Assembly: GCA_021521415.1 (NCBI GenBank)
Contig: JAIQDT010002836.1
Span: forward strand, 1-64,000
Reading direction: 5' to 3'
DNA: 64,000 nucleotides
Source: Bidens hawaiensis
Lineage: Eukaryota > Streptophyta > Magnoliopsida > Asterales > Asteraceae
Below the pieces are notes generated by a model that worked only from the letters and a program-made list of their open reading frames with translations, searched no databases and was not told the origin of the DNA. Of the stretch, positions 12,585 to 24,688 are shown piece by piece. The position numbers and the translations under genes are program-made. Each line of letters opens with the position of its first letter. Position 1 is the first letter of the stretch.

Positions 12585-12885
12585 TGCTTAAAATATGCAG
12601 TGGAGAAGGAGAAGGTTAATAAAGAAGATGGAAGCATCGGGAATAAAAAAACCAATATTTTATCAAATTTGTCATTTCCTTTAATTGGTTACTAGTGTTA
12701 TCTGGTTTTCATACTTTATTATTATGTTAAGTTTAAATTAAATCTAAGAATTCTTTTATTTTATTTGATAGTTTATTAGTATGTATATATATTATAAGTT
12801 CATCCAATGTTAATCGAGCAAATCTTATATCTTTTCATCAGAAAATGTAAAAATGAACGGTTCTCGTGTTTGCACTACGTATTAG
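12585..12885. other. Unassigned flank between hAT-2 and the LINE tail
   Basis: AT-rich; no gene, terminus or repeat was recognised. Confidence 0.4.
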
Positions 12886-12887
12886 AT

Positions 12888-13358
12888 CAACCAATCAATC
12901 AATCAATCATACCCATTGTAGTCCCACCAACAGCAAAGCTATAAGTAGGGTCTGGGGATGGTGGGATATAGGCACACCGTACCTCTATCCAAAGAGATAA
13001 AGAGGTAGCTTCCAGAGAGACCCTCAGCTCTAAAGTACATATGTATGAAGGAATACAGATAAATCAAAGTTCAACATTAATATAAACATTAATAATAGTA
13101 ATAATAATAATATATGTAAAGAAAATATCATTATGGTGTGTGACAAAAAAAAGGAAAAATAGAAGCCCTAGGGTAGTCGTTTATTCCTAAAAATCCTTAA
13201 CTTTAATTCTACTTCTTCAAGAATTCATATCCTCAACCATGTCCTCGGAGAGGTTTAGGTCTATCAAATCATGCATAATCCTTTCGTCCCAAGTCAATTT
13301 AGGCCGTCCTCTACCCCTATTCCCCTCTATATTAATATTTTCTACGGTTCTAGATATG
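12888..13358 (-). mobile_element. RTE-type LINE, 3' end
   Basis: On the minus strand about 47 codons end at TGA (13219-13217) and include GRGRPKLTWDERIMHDL, the characteristic C-terminus of plant RTE LINE proteins downstream of the reverse transcriptase. Beyond it come a 3' UTR with the GGGTCTGGGGATGG-type segment common to plant RTE elements (12945-13022, plus strand) and a TTGA-repeat tail (12888-12909). Everything 5' of the C-terminus is missing, as is normal for LINEs truncated at insertion. A TSD was not found. Confidence 0.8.
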
Positions 13359-13558
13359 TATTATAAAACTTTTATATTGACCACCTCCTCATAAAATTAA
13401 ATTTTCCTCCAAGAGTAGAAATAAAAGAGTGTTCTATAAGAAATATTTTGGCCGGCTGGGGTAAAACAACACTCGAATTAGAGTTGTTCGAGAATATTGT
13501 GAAAGACATGTAAGGAAGAAGACGACGAGGATAGTTATTTGATCATCCATCCATGTAA

Positions 13559-13623
<65 letters not shown>

Positions 13624-13962
13624 TCAAAGCTACAGCTCATATATAACAAGATTATGAAACTTTCTTTTTACATTTTGTTGATGTATCAAAGTTTTATTTG
13701 ATATTACTGTAATATATATTCAAACTTTTATAGGGTGACGTTTAAAAAGATCAATTTACACTGTCATGTGCTTAATAATGCATTCTGTTCATCTTTAAAA
13801 TAATTGGTTGGCCTTGCTCTTTTGATCAGACCAAATATTTTACATGATCCATTGTGTACCTGTAACAAAAATTTCTAGACACTTTCAGGGCATGATAAAT
13901 TTTTATATTTTATTATTAAGTCTTGATGTATATATTATTAGTAGGGGTTGTTTCTCCGGTCG
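13359..13962. other. Intergenic DNA with an ATT microsatellite
   Basis: No gene was recognised. An uninterrupted ATT repeat occupies 13558-13622; a minus-strand reading of it gives a poly-isoleucine frame that is an artefact. Confidence 0.6.
13558..13622. repeat. (ATT)n microsatellite
   Basis: About 21 consecutive TTA/ATT units without interruption, likely to be length-polymorphic. Confidence 0.95.
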
Positions 13963-13976
13963 TTATTTACGTTATA

Positions 13977-14307
13977 TATAAATTGGATGTAGCTCAATGG
14001 TAGAGCATTTACTTTACAAGTGAAAGGTAAGGGGTTTAAACCTTACTATCATCAATTTATATGGGAGATATGAGGGATGACCCTGGCTTGCCAGGGTTCG
14101 AGTCCTGATCTCACCCGGTTTTACCGGCTCCTCGCTGTCGTGCCATTTGGCGGGCGTGGGGGTCGGGTTTTATCCGGTGAATCCCTCAATAGGTGGACCG
14201 CTAGGGGCTCCGTCCGTCCGGACTAGTGGCCAGCTCGGGCTACCTTTTGCCAATGGGGGCCGCGTACGGAGTACCCGACATTACTTAGTTAGTCGTTCAA
14301 AAAAAAA
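13977..14307 (+). mobile_element. tRNA-derived SINE with two tRNA-like regions (SINE-1)
   Basis: A perfect 14-bp duplication TTATTTACGTTATA flanks the element (13963-13976 and 14308-14321), and it ends in an A run (14299-14307). The first 80 bp resemble a whole tRNA: a box A-like TAGCTCAATGG, a D-stem GCTC/GAGC, an anticodon stem-loop with loop TTTACAA (anticodon TAC) and a T-arm GTAAGG/CCTTAC around GGTTTAAACC. A second, better box B, GGTTCGAGTCC, follows at about 14095 before a 200-bp tRNA-unrelated body. It would be transcribed by RNA polymerase III and mobilised by a LINE. Confidence 0.9.
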
Positions 14308-14321
14308 TTATTTACGTTATA

Positions 14322-15509
14322 CAATTTGAAGTTTTTGAAACTAATTCCAAAAATCATTTCGAATTCATATACAACTTGAATCTCATTTGACTTCGTATAC
14401 ACTCATTTTAATTATAAAAAAGAGTAAACTGTGGTTTTCATTCATGTAATTTGTTCAAATATGCAGTTTTAATACAAAATTTTCAAATATGCATTTATTG
14501 TCTCTGTGATTTCATTTCACTTGTAATTAAACCTAAATCCGACCCCATTAACCCCATTAAGTCTGATCATTAAACCCATCAGTGTGGGGCAGTTTTGTCC
14601 TTTTCCTCCCCAAATAAACCCCAACCCCGCCAATACGTGTGAAACTGACGATTGAACACGTGTAATCGGCATAAAAATGTGTAACCGACACAGCGCGCGT
14701 AACTCATGCCGATTACTCATGTGGGACGTTGAGTTAAGCGCTTACCAAGGTTGTGTTATGTGTGTTACGTGGTGTATGATACGCGTAACTTGCGGTTTTA
14801 ATCAAGAAGCAAAGCTAAAATGTATAGTAACTTAAGAAAAAAATATGTTAAATAAATTTGTTCTGACCCGACACCATTCTAACTCGAAGCCTATTCTAAC
14901 CAAGCCTCTTTTAATCTGAACCATCCAAACTCGACCCAAACCAAATTAACTCTTTTTTGTATCGACCCATTTCGTCCCTAACCCGTTCTGACCCATGACC
15001 TAAACCTGCATGATCAGACCCATTTTCAATGATTGATGGAAGAAACACCAAACATATCCCAAACTTCTCGCTCCCACTGGCTGGCTGATGGAAATCCTAG
15101 TTGGCTATCACGTAACATGTTATTTCTCAAAATTTTAGAAACTATAGCAATACTATACTCAAATTAAAGGAAATACAGTAATAATTTTTATGGTGTAATG
15201 TTTTTTTTTAAAATAATACCGTTCGGAAAAGTTATAGTCGTTTAAATGTCGTCGGATGAGTTGATTTGAAATAGGGGGGGGGGGGTAATATGTAACTATT
15301 TCTCAAATTAACAAAACTTGATTTAAGTTGAAGGATCATATTTGTAATTGTTTTTGAACCAAATAATATTAATTATACATAAGATAACCAAATGACCACA
15401 TTACCCTTAGAAATCTCAAAATTTTATGAAATGTGAATTGTATCTAAGGCAATCAAGGTTGTACCTCTTAAATTTTAAGATGTTCTTTGAATTTGCTTCA
15501 TATATAGTA
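14322..15509. other. Unassigned intergenic DNA
   Basis: No gene was recognised. The segment 14860-15010 is rich in GACCCGA/GACCCAT-like motifs resembling the subterminal repeats of hAT-3 and may be a decayed relative. A guanine run lies at 15275-15287. Confidence 0.4.
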
Positions 15510-15539
15510 CTAGGTTATTGACCCGTGTACGACACGGGT
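15510..15539 (-). mobile_element. Helitron 3' terminus (minus strand)
   Basis: Read on the minus strand, an 8-bp stem hairpin ACCCGTGT-CGT-ACACGGGT is followed by CAATAAC and then CTAG, with T as the next base. This is the Helitron 3' signature: hairpin, short spacer, CTRR, insertion before T. The element therefore extends to the right. Its 5' TC end could not be fixed, so its length is unknown. Confidence 0.7.
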
Positions 15540-17382
15540 AAAAATATAGAAATTTTGAAATACACACATATACAATTTGAAAGGAAAACATATTTTTGAA
15601 TATGCTTTTTGTGATGACAATATAATTTATAATTGCAATTCATATTCATATGGAAACAAAGCTATTAAAACATAAATTTACGGAAAAAGTAAGTTTTATA
15701 GTACGATGCTTACATACATAATTGAAAACTTAAAAACATGAAGTTCATAAAATATTAAAAGTTTTCTTATAAAAGATATTTGTTGTTTTGTTTGTAGCTA
15801 TACCTTGTTGTCTAAAATAAGCATTTTACACCGTATTTACTCTTCACTCTTGATCAAGCTACATACAGTTGACTATGTGTAAAAACCGGGTCTTTCAAGT
15901 ATATCTCAATCTTGTGGGAGACTGGCTTTTACTTTTGTTAATGGTAATTGCAAAACAAACTATAACGTGAAACTGTCTTCTGTTTAACTTATTCTTCTTG
16001 ATCTCTTCAATCTTCACTAAGGGTTATTGGAGCAAGCAAAGTATACTCTGGTACTATAACTTGCTCAAGATTGAACTTTGCTTGGAGAAATACTTAGAAT
16101 AAATCCACTTACTTCTCACAGACAAACCTGAGATCCTCATTTATTTTATCTTTGCTCAACCCACCAAGCTTGCTTGTAAACTAGGTTTATGCTCAGACAA
16201 TCAAGTGTTTTATTGTGTGAAAACTATACTCGATAGAATACCAACCTTTCTTGACGAAGTGTAGCTTGCTCGAAGCTTGACACTTAGAAAACTTCAAGAA
16301 GATAACCTTACTCGCATAATATAATTTGCTCGGGATAGTGAAAACTTTGCTCGAAGTGCCTGAATTTGCTCAAGTTCCATACTTAGCTATTATTGAGGAG
16401 GTTGAGAAGATTCAAGCCTTTTGTTATCAATTTTATTGACGCAACAAAAAGGTAAAAAGTATAGAAATTAATGATATGATTTCTATCCGAATAACAAATT
16501 GGATTAAACAAAAAATACATCAAAACACTCGGATATAAAATAATATACTTCAACTCTTTTATTATTAATTCAAATCGGCACATAACACTGAATACATAAA
16601 CCAATCATTTAATTTTAACTCTAAGCTTTATCTTTGAGGCCCATAATTCAATTCACCTTTTGTACTTCTCGGTTGTCCAAACTAAACCGATGTATCTATG
16701 TGAAATTGATATTATATCCTTTAACTTATGTGGACATAAATTACGCTAAGTGCATAAAAAGTTTTATTAAGTGTTGGGCAAAAACCATTATAGGTCAATC
16801 CAACTCGTGCCAAAATGTACCTGTATTTGGATAGTTACTCAACCTATTTTGGATCGTAACTGTATTAAAACAACCTATCAACCCTTGCATTAACATTTTG
16901 AACAAAATATGCAAAGATTAAAAAAAAACATTAATCAGGTTATAATTTTTTAGTTAAAAAACAACCATATCAATTACAACCTCTTAAAGATTAAACATCC
17001 CTATCGACTTTATTATGAAAGAGATAAAAACCTTTCATCTCTAATAAATTATGTTTTAAATCTAAACGTTCCATTAACTAAACCAACCATATTATTGAAG
17101 TGAAATATCCAAACCGACCAAATTTCTAGAGTTACCAAAAGTAACGATAAAGGTTCGAACTTCCATACAGGCCAATTCAACACCGAACTATTGAGGGTCA
17201 ACAGGCTCGCCCCTATGGACAACAGGCCCATCATTCTTTGACCATTCTACTTTCAACACACATATATTTTTTCTTTGCCATTTCTTCTCTTTCTAGATAA
17301 GAAGATTAGCTTATTTATTTTATATACTTTGAATATCTTAAATATTCAAATTCGTAATATCATGAACCCGTCTAACACAAAG
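15540..17382. other. Unassigned AT-rich DNA, possibly the Helitron body
   Basis: No protein family was recognised in any frame. Between about 16040 and 16375 the motif TTGCTCRAG or a close variant recurs several times, a local repeat of unknown origin. Confidence 0.35.
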
Positions 17383-17945
17383 TAGATTATGGTGTAGAGA
17401 ATGTCATATTTTACATGCTTCTTAGCTAATATCTTCTTCAACTTGACGCATGCCAATATGCCATGACTGATATATTTGTGTCCTCTCCTATCCAAAACCA
17501 GAAAACAATATAAAATAAGATACGAAAGAAAAACCCGTTGAATTAAATATTTATTGTTAAAATGATAAAATCAGAGTATTAGTATTATGAACAAACAAAA
17601 AATAGATTATGATGTAGAGAATGTCATATTTTACCTTCCTCTTAGCAAATATCATCTTCAACTTGACTCGTGTCGTGACTGATATATCTTTGTCCTCTCC
17701 TATCTAAAACCAGTAAAAAAACAAAATAAAATATGAAAGAAAAACCCGTTAAAAGACATATTGAGCTTTAAAATCACCGTATCCTGAACCAGTCTAAACA
17801 AAAAGTCAAATATGGTATACATAATGCCATATTTTACCTTCATTTAGGCAAATATCGTCTTCAACTTGGCACGTGCTATGACTGATATATCATTGATCTC
17901 TCCTTCTAAAACCAGAAGGAAAAAAAAACAAAATAAAATATGAAA
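17383..17945. repeat. Three tandem copies of a ~210-bp unit
   Basis: The block AGAGAATGTCATATTTTAC, then TTCAACTTG, TGACTGATATAT, CTCTCCT and AAAACCAG, recurs in the same order at about 17396, 17616 and 17818. The spacing is about 220 and then 203 bp. Copies have clearly diverged. No reading frame is conserved through the array. Confidence 0.85.
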
Positions 17946-19950
17946 GGAAAACATGACCGATCATTTTGCCATATATGTTACGCATGAATACACATATGTG
18001 CTTAACATCGTTTGTCTGTGATTCAAATCCAACGTTCAGTAGAGTTCGTTACAGTCCCTTCCTTTTTTTCAAAATTTTATATATTAATGAAACGATACTG
18101 AAAACATACCTTGATACGATGTGAAAGATGTGAGTCTTAGACCCAAATATATACAATTAATCGATAGTGAGACATGAGATAGATGAGTATATTAGAACAC
18201 ATAAACAAAAATAGAATGTATTTAAAAGTTTTTTAATTGCAATATCAAACAACTGTAATTGTATTAACATCATTTGGAAAATAAGGGGAAAAGTTGTGAG
18301 ATTAAAGGCATAACACAAGACAAGTTTTAAAAATAACTGTCTATTTTGAATTTTATACATAAAATAAGAAATGTCAAACCAAAATTTAGTCAGTTATTGT
18401 CTATATAATAAAAGTTCTAATTTAATAAGTAATATTTGGTTGTTTCTAAATATATAAAGCCAAGTGATTGTCTAAATTTTTAAAAACTATTCAAACTTAG
18501 GTCTATTTGTTATATGTAGATACAAACAATTGAAATTTAAAATAACAACTTTAATGTTGGTATTATAGTATTTGTTAATCTTAATGTTCATATAACATAT
18601 AATAACTATTGAACACAAATAGATGCATAATTAATAAATTGTCATGTTTGGTATCTTCAATATGTATTATTTAAAATATAATCAAAATGATCAAATCATA
18701 AGACATATAAATATTAAAAGCAACTTTATTTACTCTCCTAAGTCCTAACTACCGATTTTATCGTCGATCACGCTTATTTAGCCAAACTCCGGTGTCGATT
18801 ATATTTGCAGGATCTAATGAAATCATCATAGGATCGATGTAAAATAATGGCCGATTGAAAGAGGGATCTGGGTGATTAGGTTAAAAGGAATTGAATATCA
18901 AGGAAACCGGGTATTGAAGTTGAAACAATTGAATATTGGAAAGCTAGTCTTGAAACTTAAAGTTAAATTCTTACATTAATTATTAGTAATTTAATTTCTT
19001 TTTGATTTATTTAATTGTTAAGAAAATTAGAGAAGTATAAGATATATTTGGAAACAAAGCTAATGGACCAATAGAGAAGGGGCATGTGAAGGCAATATCA
19101 TTTGGTTTAATAGTATCGTAGGATGGATGCTGAACATTGGCATTCACATGTGATAAAGAATGATCGTTTTCATATTGTTCCTCCTGTATGAAACCTTCCA
19201 TTTTTGTTTTGTTTTGTACTATAACGACTTCTTTTTCTTTCACTAAAAAGACAACTATTTCATGTTCTTGCAACTGACCGGCTCCCTTGTCAACCGTACC
19301 AACTTCAGGATGGTTGTAACATGGCTGCTAAAAACAAAATGTGAATACATTGGAAAACACTCAGCAATAAGCAGAAAGTGAAGATATAAGACTCTAAACA
19401 TATAACATGGTGAAAAATAATTGACCATTAGAAATAAAAATTATAAAATAATAAGAGATTTTCACAATACAAACACTACGCAACAACTCAACATCTGCAT
19501 ACATAAACAAGAAACAACATCAAACTAATTCCTAAGACAATCTTCAATTGTGACTTCCACAGTGTTGGTTCTTACAAATTCGTCTTTCTTGTTCATAGTC
19601 TTGAGAAAAGCAGTGTTACCGTTTCACATATGGGATAAGTGGGAGTATCATCCCAATTTAGCCATTCACAAGCCCCCTTCTGTAATGAAATTAAAATATC
19701 AATTGAATTCTAAACATCCTTGTAGCATTTGTCCTTTTCGTTTTCATGTAGTTGATTCCTATTATAAGTCGGATCGTTCATTACTAATAAAAGTTGCATA
19801 ATTCATTTATTGTGTGTATTTATTTATTTATTTATGTTGTTATTATTACAAACTTGAACACAAACGTTATTCCACGTAATTCAATACATTATTTGCATTC
19901 AATCAAAGTTCATGGGTCAAATATGTCAAAAACTAAACTTTTTGTGAAAA
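17946..19950. other. Unassigned AT-rich DNA
   Basis: No recognised gene. Open frames at 19007-19273 (minus) and 19550-19801 (plus) are short, match no family I know and lack supporting context. Confidence 0.35.
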
Positions 19951-19954
19951 TCCC

Positions 19955-20180
19955 CTCTTCGCGCTACGTGAAGAATTTTAATCCAACCCAATGCAATACG
20001 CGACAATTTTAGACTTTCCGTCCAAAATTTTTGGGTCGCTCTACACGACGCATTATTCCTTAAGTCTTCGCAATATACGACCAAACCATAAATATACGCG
20101 AACCTTATTGGGTTGCGCTACACGAAGCAATACCATACAGACATTCGCAATACACGATGCAACATCATATTGCGAAAATT
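19955..20180. repeat. CG-containing motif cluster
   Basis: Variants of CGCTACACGAAGCA, CGCAATACACGA and ACGCGAC recur at least six times in 225 bp, unusual in this AT-rich surrounding. The cluster lies 200-430 bp upstream of a TATA box at 20391 and may be part of an LTR promoter. Confidence 0.5.
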
Positions 20181-20390
20181 GTGTTCCAAGCTAAATTGAT
20201 TCACCAAATCAACTCCAATCTCGATAATGATTCGTTCTGCCGACTCTAGGAAGTTTCCAAAGAATATTCCAAGAAAGCCCCTCAACTTATTCTTTAAGAT
20301 TTACTTTAAATCGTTTAAATTACCTAAATTTTCTCACCAAGTTAAGGTTTTAACTTATTTAAAGAGTTAAAATGTTTGTACCTCAATTGC

Positions 20391-20398
20391 TATAAATA
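20391..20398 (+). promoter_or_regulatory. Candidate TATA box of an unidentified transcription unit
   Basis: TATAAATA is followed about 30 bp later by a pyrimidine-rich stretch like plant transcription start regions. No protein-coding frame follows before the CACTA element at 20872. A remnant LTR promoter is the simplest reading. Confidence 0.35.
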
Positions 20399-20947
20399 CA
20401 CACGACCCTAGCCTCTATTCTTTTGTTCAACTCTCGCAACATTTCCACATTCACGATTTTACTCTAATTTTAGTGTTCTTCCATATTTGACCAAGAAAAG
20501 TCAAACTGAGTCTTGTCATTCATTTTCCAGTTTGAATTTCGGGTAATTGTTAGTTAATTTTGTTGTATTTCATCTATGCATCAAAACCCTCTATCAAATT
20601 TATTGATTTAAGGTGTTTGAGTATCCAATTTCATCAAATTGTTAAACTAGTGTGGGTTATGTTCTTATTATTAGGGTTTTTCAATTAGTTTATTGTTAAA
20701 TTGATTTAAGTCAGAAACTAAAGGTAGTAATTGTCGATTTAACATTTTGGGTTTGTTGGAAAAGAATCCGGCCTATTTTCGGGTTCATGTCCAATAAAAG
20801 TGAATAACTAGTTTAATGCACTTTAATTTTACAATAGTTTGTTTTGTTTAATTAAATTAAACTAAAACATCCACAACAAAAGTGATTGCTACTAGAGACT
20901 AAAAAATATGTATATGATATTTCTAAATCAGTTCATAATATTTATTA

Positions 20948-22966
20948 GGCCAAGTGTAGTGGATGGAGCTCCTTTGTGGGCGTTGTGCGACATGTGACGT
21001 CACGTCAGCAAAGAGGCTTTTTGGCTAAAAGGGGTGTAGTGAATGGAGCTCATTTCAATCATTGTCTCATCATTATTTTTTTCTTTTTTATTTAAAATAA
21101 TTCAAATAACATTTTATCAAATAAAATAAATAAATTTTACATTAAAATTGAAAAAGAACTAGAAATTACTCGTCTTTGTCTTCTTTGTTGTCTTCGTCTT
21201 AATCGTCGTCTTCATATTCTTCGTCGTTTTTGTCTCCATCGAGCTCGTCTTCACTTTCCTCGTCTCCATCTTCATCCCCGCTTGATACGTTTTCACCTTC
21301 GCCTGGAATTGGCCGAACCGACCAAGCATGTTGAATCAAATCACCCGTAAGCGCATTATGTATTTCACAGGAACACATTCTATATGCATTTTGCACCCTC
21401 TCCACCATAATTGCATGGGGTTATTGTTGTTGGACATTCCCTGGTATATAATGTTGGCATATTGCTCTCCCGTCGTATTTTAAAATCATTTTATGCAATA
21501 TGATATACGTATACATAGCATCTCTCATTTTTTCCAATGTCCAAGCACGACACGGATTTTCCACATAATGCCAACGTTGGCGAAGAACCCCAAAACACCT
21601 CTCGATTTTCTTTCGCAAAGACTCTTGTACTTGTGTAAAATAGTTTATCTTTTCATCCATCGGGTCTTTAAGCGTTTTAATAATAATAGAATATTCTAGA
21701 TATATCCTATCTCCCAAATAGTATCTGTATGGTTAGAAGTTATTGTTAGCCCAAAGCGATGCGACTGATGCGATAGCGTAGATGTAAACCTCTACCACGG
21801 GCGACGCCTCCAAAACGTTTATGTCGTTGTTGGTCTTGGGGTTGCCAAAGTAGGCCGACCAAACCCAAAGGTTGTATGAAGCAACTGATTGAAGACTCAC
21901 CGTTGGTACTTTCTGGTCACCACGTGTATATTGACCTCGCCATGCAGTTGGACAGTTACCCCACTCCCAATGCATGCAATCTATACTCCCAATTATGTCG
22001 GGTAAACCATGTTCCCATGCACCGAGTAAATCCGTTGTAGGTCTTGCCAAGTGGGTCTTCTAAGATGACGTTCACTGTGTAGTTGTATTATTCCTATATT
22101 AGAATCATTAAGTAAACGGATTTAAAATAAATGCAATATAATTTTTTTAAAAGTTTAATAAACGCAATATAAAGTTTAACAAATACCTTGGGAAAAATAC
22201 TCCAAGGTATCTCATGTAATTTTTTCCGCCATTTATAATTACTCGTCATTGATGTCGGTCGTGGTTCTGTAGGAGAGCACGCGTAACGCTGACGTGCACT
22301 TCTGGATATTGGTGAATCCTAACAGCCCTCATGCGTCCCGTTTTTGTTTAACGTAATCATACTCGTGCTCCAAATCATTGACAATGTGCAAAAATAAACG
22401 TTTAGACATCCGGAAGTGACATATAAAAGTCTTCAGGTTCTTGTATGTTGGCGAGTCAACACAATAATCCTCCATCAAATGCTTTTTGGCGCCCTCACGG
22501 TCTCGTTCAACATATTCACTTCCCAAAACTGGTTGAGGAGGAGAACAAATAGATTGAATATACTTTGCCGCAAGCGTAACTGCACTTGTAACTGTCTCCT
22601 CCTCCGCCTCGTCGTCGACCGTGTGTTGGTTATTTTGCAAATATCGATTGATTATCTAGAATCCATTTGTTGGTGTTTGGAATAAAAAGTTTGTAGAGAA
22701 AGTTTAAAAGTGTGAGGAATTCGTAGAGGTTGTTTTAGAAAGTTTAGATGTTTGGTTATATATATAGGGAATAATTGTTTTTTTAAATAGCCGTTATTCA
22801 ATGGTCATATTGACCAAAGTGGGGAAATCAACAGGGAAAAGAGGTGTTGATCGACGCTGTGTGGGAAGCGCCCCCCTCCCCCAAGCGCCCATAGTGCCCC
22901 GGAAGCGGTGTTCCGAGCATTATGGGGCACTTTGAGGGTGGGAAGCGACCCACTACGCGTTGGGTC
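20948..22966 (-). mobile_element. PIF/Harbinger element with decayed transposase
   Basis: The left end GGCCAAGTGTAGTGGATGG and the inverted right end GACCCAACGCGTAGTGGGTC form an imperfect terminal repeat. TTA flanks both sides (20945-20947 and 22967-22969), the diagnostic duplication. The element is 2019 bp and carries a minus-strand transposase pseudogene. It sits within the left subterminal region of the CACTA element. A MITE at 57067-57396 shares the GGCC-A-GTGTAGTG terminus. Confidence 0.92.
21199..22640 (-). pseudogene. PIF/Harbinger-type DDE nuclease (transposase) pseudogene
   Basis: This is the DDE nuclease that cuts the element's ends; plant homologues include HARBI1/ALP1-like proteins. 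The N-terminal part (22640-22329) has EYVERDREGAKKHL and FRMSKRLFLHIV. The catalytic blocks are all legible: the first aspartate in GSIDCMHWEWGNCPTAW (near 21985), the second in NNDINVL (near 21820) and the glutamate in IERCFGVLRQ (near 21600). A highly acidic tail (EDGDEESEDELDGD) closes the protein near 21200. Breaks: TGA at 22331-22329, a probable intron or junk segment around 22190-22100, a frameshift near 22040 and stops near 21732, 21420 and 21410. The separate Myb-like partner protein of autonomous PIF elements was not seen. Confidence 0.88.
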
Positions 22967-23042
22967 TTAAGGACTGATTTCACTAGTCACTAGTCAGTCT
23001 CCTATTCTTAGTCGTAGATACTAGTTTTTGTAACTGAAAATC

Positions 23043-23459
23043 TGAAAATTCATTTAGGATCGAAAGATAAGACGTATAAGAACGATCACAAAGATATCTA
23101 CTCTACAATGTTATGTGCCGAAAACATAATAAGGTGAAAAACTCAAATATATCTCTTTAACTTTTTGTTTATTCATGATAGCAGTGATAGTACATCATGA
23201 TATGACAATTACAGAATAGGTACAAATTGGACCAGAAGGACAATGAACTTATAAGACAAAATACCTATTTATAGACATGAAAAACAACATATACGTTGTA
23301 TATGTCTTATCCGGCGTATATGTGCATATAAACCGTATAAGTACATATCTGTTGTATATGTGACTTATACGTTCCTAACATTAAAGTGCATTCCAACTTC
23401 ACTAACTCTCAAACAAGACCTACAAAATCCTAAGCTATAGACATTTTTATGCACCAACA
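23043..23459 (-). repeat. LTR (3' on the minus strand)
   Basis: 417 bp. On the minus strand it begins TGTTGGTGCATAAAAATG and carries a TATA box CTATAAATAGG (complement of 23267-23277). A cluster of CGTATA/TATACG motifs lies immediately upstream of that box (about 23288-23375). Confidence 0.92.
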
Positions 23460-24278
23460 ATCTCCCCCTTAGATATTTTTTGGTTTTGGTATCTAAGCAG
23501 TAGACATTTTATGCACACTCATGATATGTTTGTTTAGACTATGTCACCATTCAATTAAGATGAAAGATCAATGTACGTTATGCTTCCCAAACATCCTTTT
23601 ATAAAATTTGACATTTTAGACTTTTCCTTTGGCTAATCATTAGATCTTCGTCTTTCATGAATCCTTCCACAATTTTTTTTACCATTGCTATATCATTTCA
23701 AAATATTCTCCAAATAACTTCTAATATCTTTACTCCATCAATCGCACTTGATTCATCAACATGTAAGTATTATGACGTAAGTAACATTTACGGTTCATTC
23801 TTCAACATGTAAGTGTGTATACGACGGATAACCTTATACGCCCGTATAAGTACATATGCACCAGGAGAACATATACGACGTATAGAAACATATACGTAGA
23901 TGATATACACTAAAGACTTATATGAATAATAATGTCAACGGATAAATATATATACAGTGAACTCTGATCTGGATAAGTATGCACTCCAAGAGACACAAAG
24001 AAATATATACGTTTCAAAAGATATACGGCTTATATGGTTACACGTTTGACTTATGCACCGTGTATGTTTAACATTGATAATTTTTGGAACTTTTTGTGGA
24101 GAAACTGACGATGTAATGATATGACTTTTAAGTATACTATTCGAAGCCAAGAATATGATAATGTATGAGAGTTTGGTAAGGTTTGAACGGCAACATCTTT
24201 TGGAATGATCAGAAACAAATAGAACAGATACGTAATTGAGTTTTTCGAAGCAGACACAAAGCCGAATCTGATACCAAT

Positions 24279-24683
24279 TGAAAGTTCGTTGAGGATCAAA
24301 AGATAAGACGTATAAGAACGATCACGAAGACATCTACTCTTCAATGTTATGTGCGGAAAACATAACAAGGTGAAAAACTCAAAGATATCTCTTTCTCTTT
24401 GTTTATTCATGATAGCAGTGATAGTGCATCATGATATGACAATTACAGAAGAGGTACAAATTGGACCAGTAGGACAATGAACTTATAAGCCGAAATACCT
24501 ATTTATAGACATGAAAAACAACATATAAGGCGTATATGTCTTATCCGACGTATATGTACATATAAGCCGTATAAGTACATATCCGTTGTATATGTGACTT
24601 ATACATTCCTAACATTAAAGTACATTCCAACTTCACTAACTATCAAATGAGACCTAAACTATAGACATTTTTATGCACTAACA
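24279..24683 (-). repeat. LTR (5' on the minus strand)
   Basis: 405 bp, closely similar to the other LTR, with the same TATA box and CGTATA cluster. The initiator tRNA(Met) primer site starts two bases beyond its end. Confidence 0.92.
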
Positions 24684-24688
24684 AAATC

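Larger units (their letters stand above)
23043..24683 (-). mobile_element. Non-autonomous Copia-type LTR element (TRIM/LARD-like)
   Basis: Direct repeats at 23043-23459 and 24279-24683 are its LTRs. AAATC flanks both sides (23038-23042 and 24684-24688), a perfect 5-bp duplication. On the minus strand, TGGTATCAGA (24276-24267), matching the initiator-tRNA(Met) primer site, follows the upstream LTR by two bases. The polypurine tract AAGGGGGAGA lies just before the downstream LTR. The 819-bp internal region carries no gag or pol motif, so mobility would depend on another element. It is inserted in the CACTA subterminal region. Confidence 0.93.

Noticed and set aside
13434..13649. Minus-strand frame with a long isoleucine run
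   Set aside because: Produced by the ATT microsatellite.
13984..14056. A possible functional valine tRNA gene (anticodon TAC)
   Set aside because: It has a tRNA-like D-arm and anticodon arm, but the acceptor stem pairs poorly, the T-loop is wrong in size and sequence, and it lies inside a SINE bounded by a 14-bp duplication.
24051..24410. Minus-strand frame of 119 codons in the small LTR element
   Set aside because: It spans LTR, primer site and interior, with no gag-like motif; likely chance.
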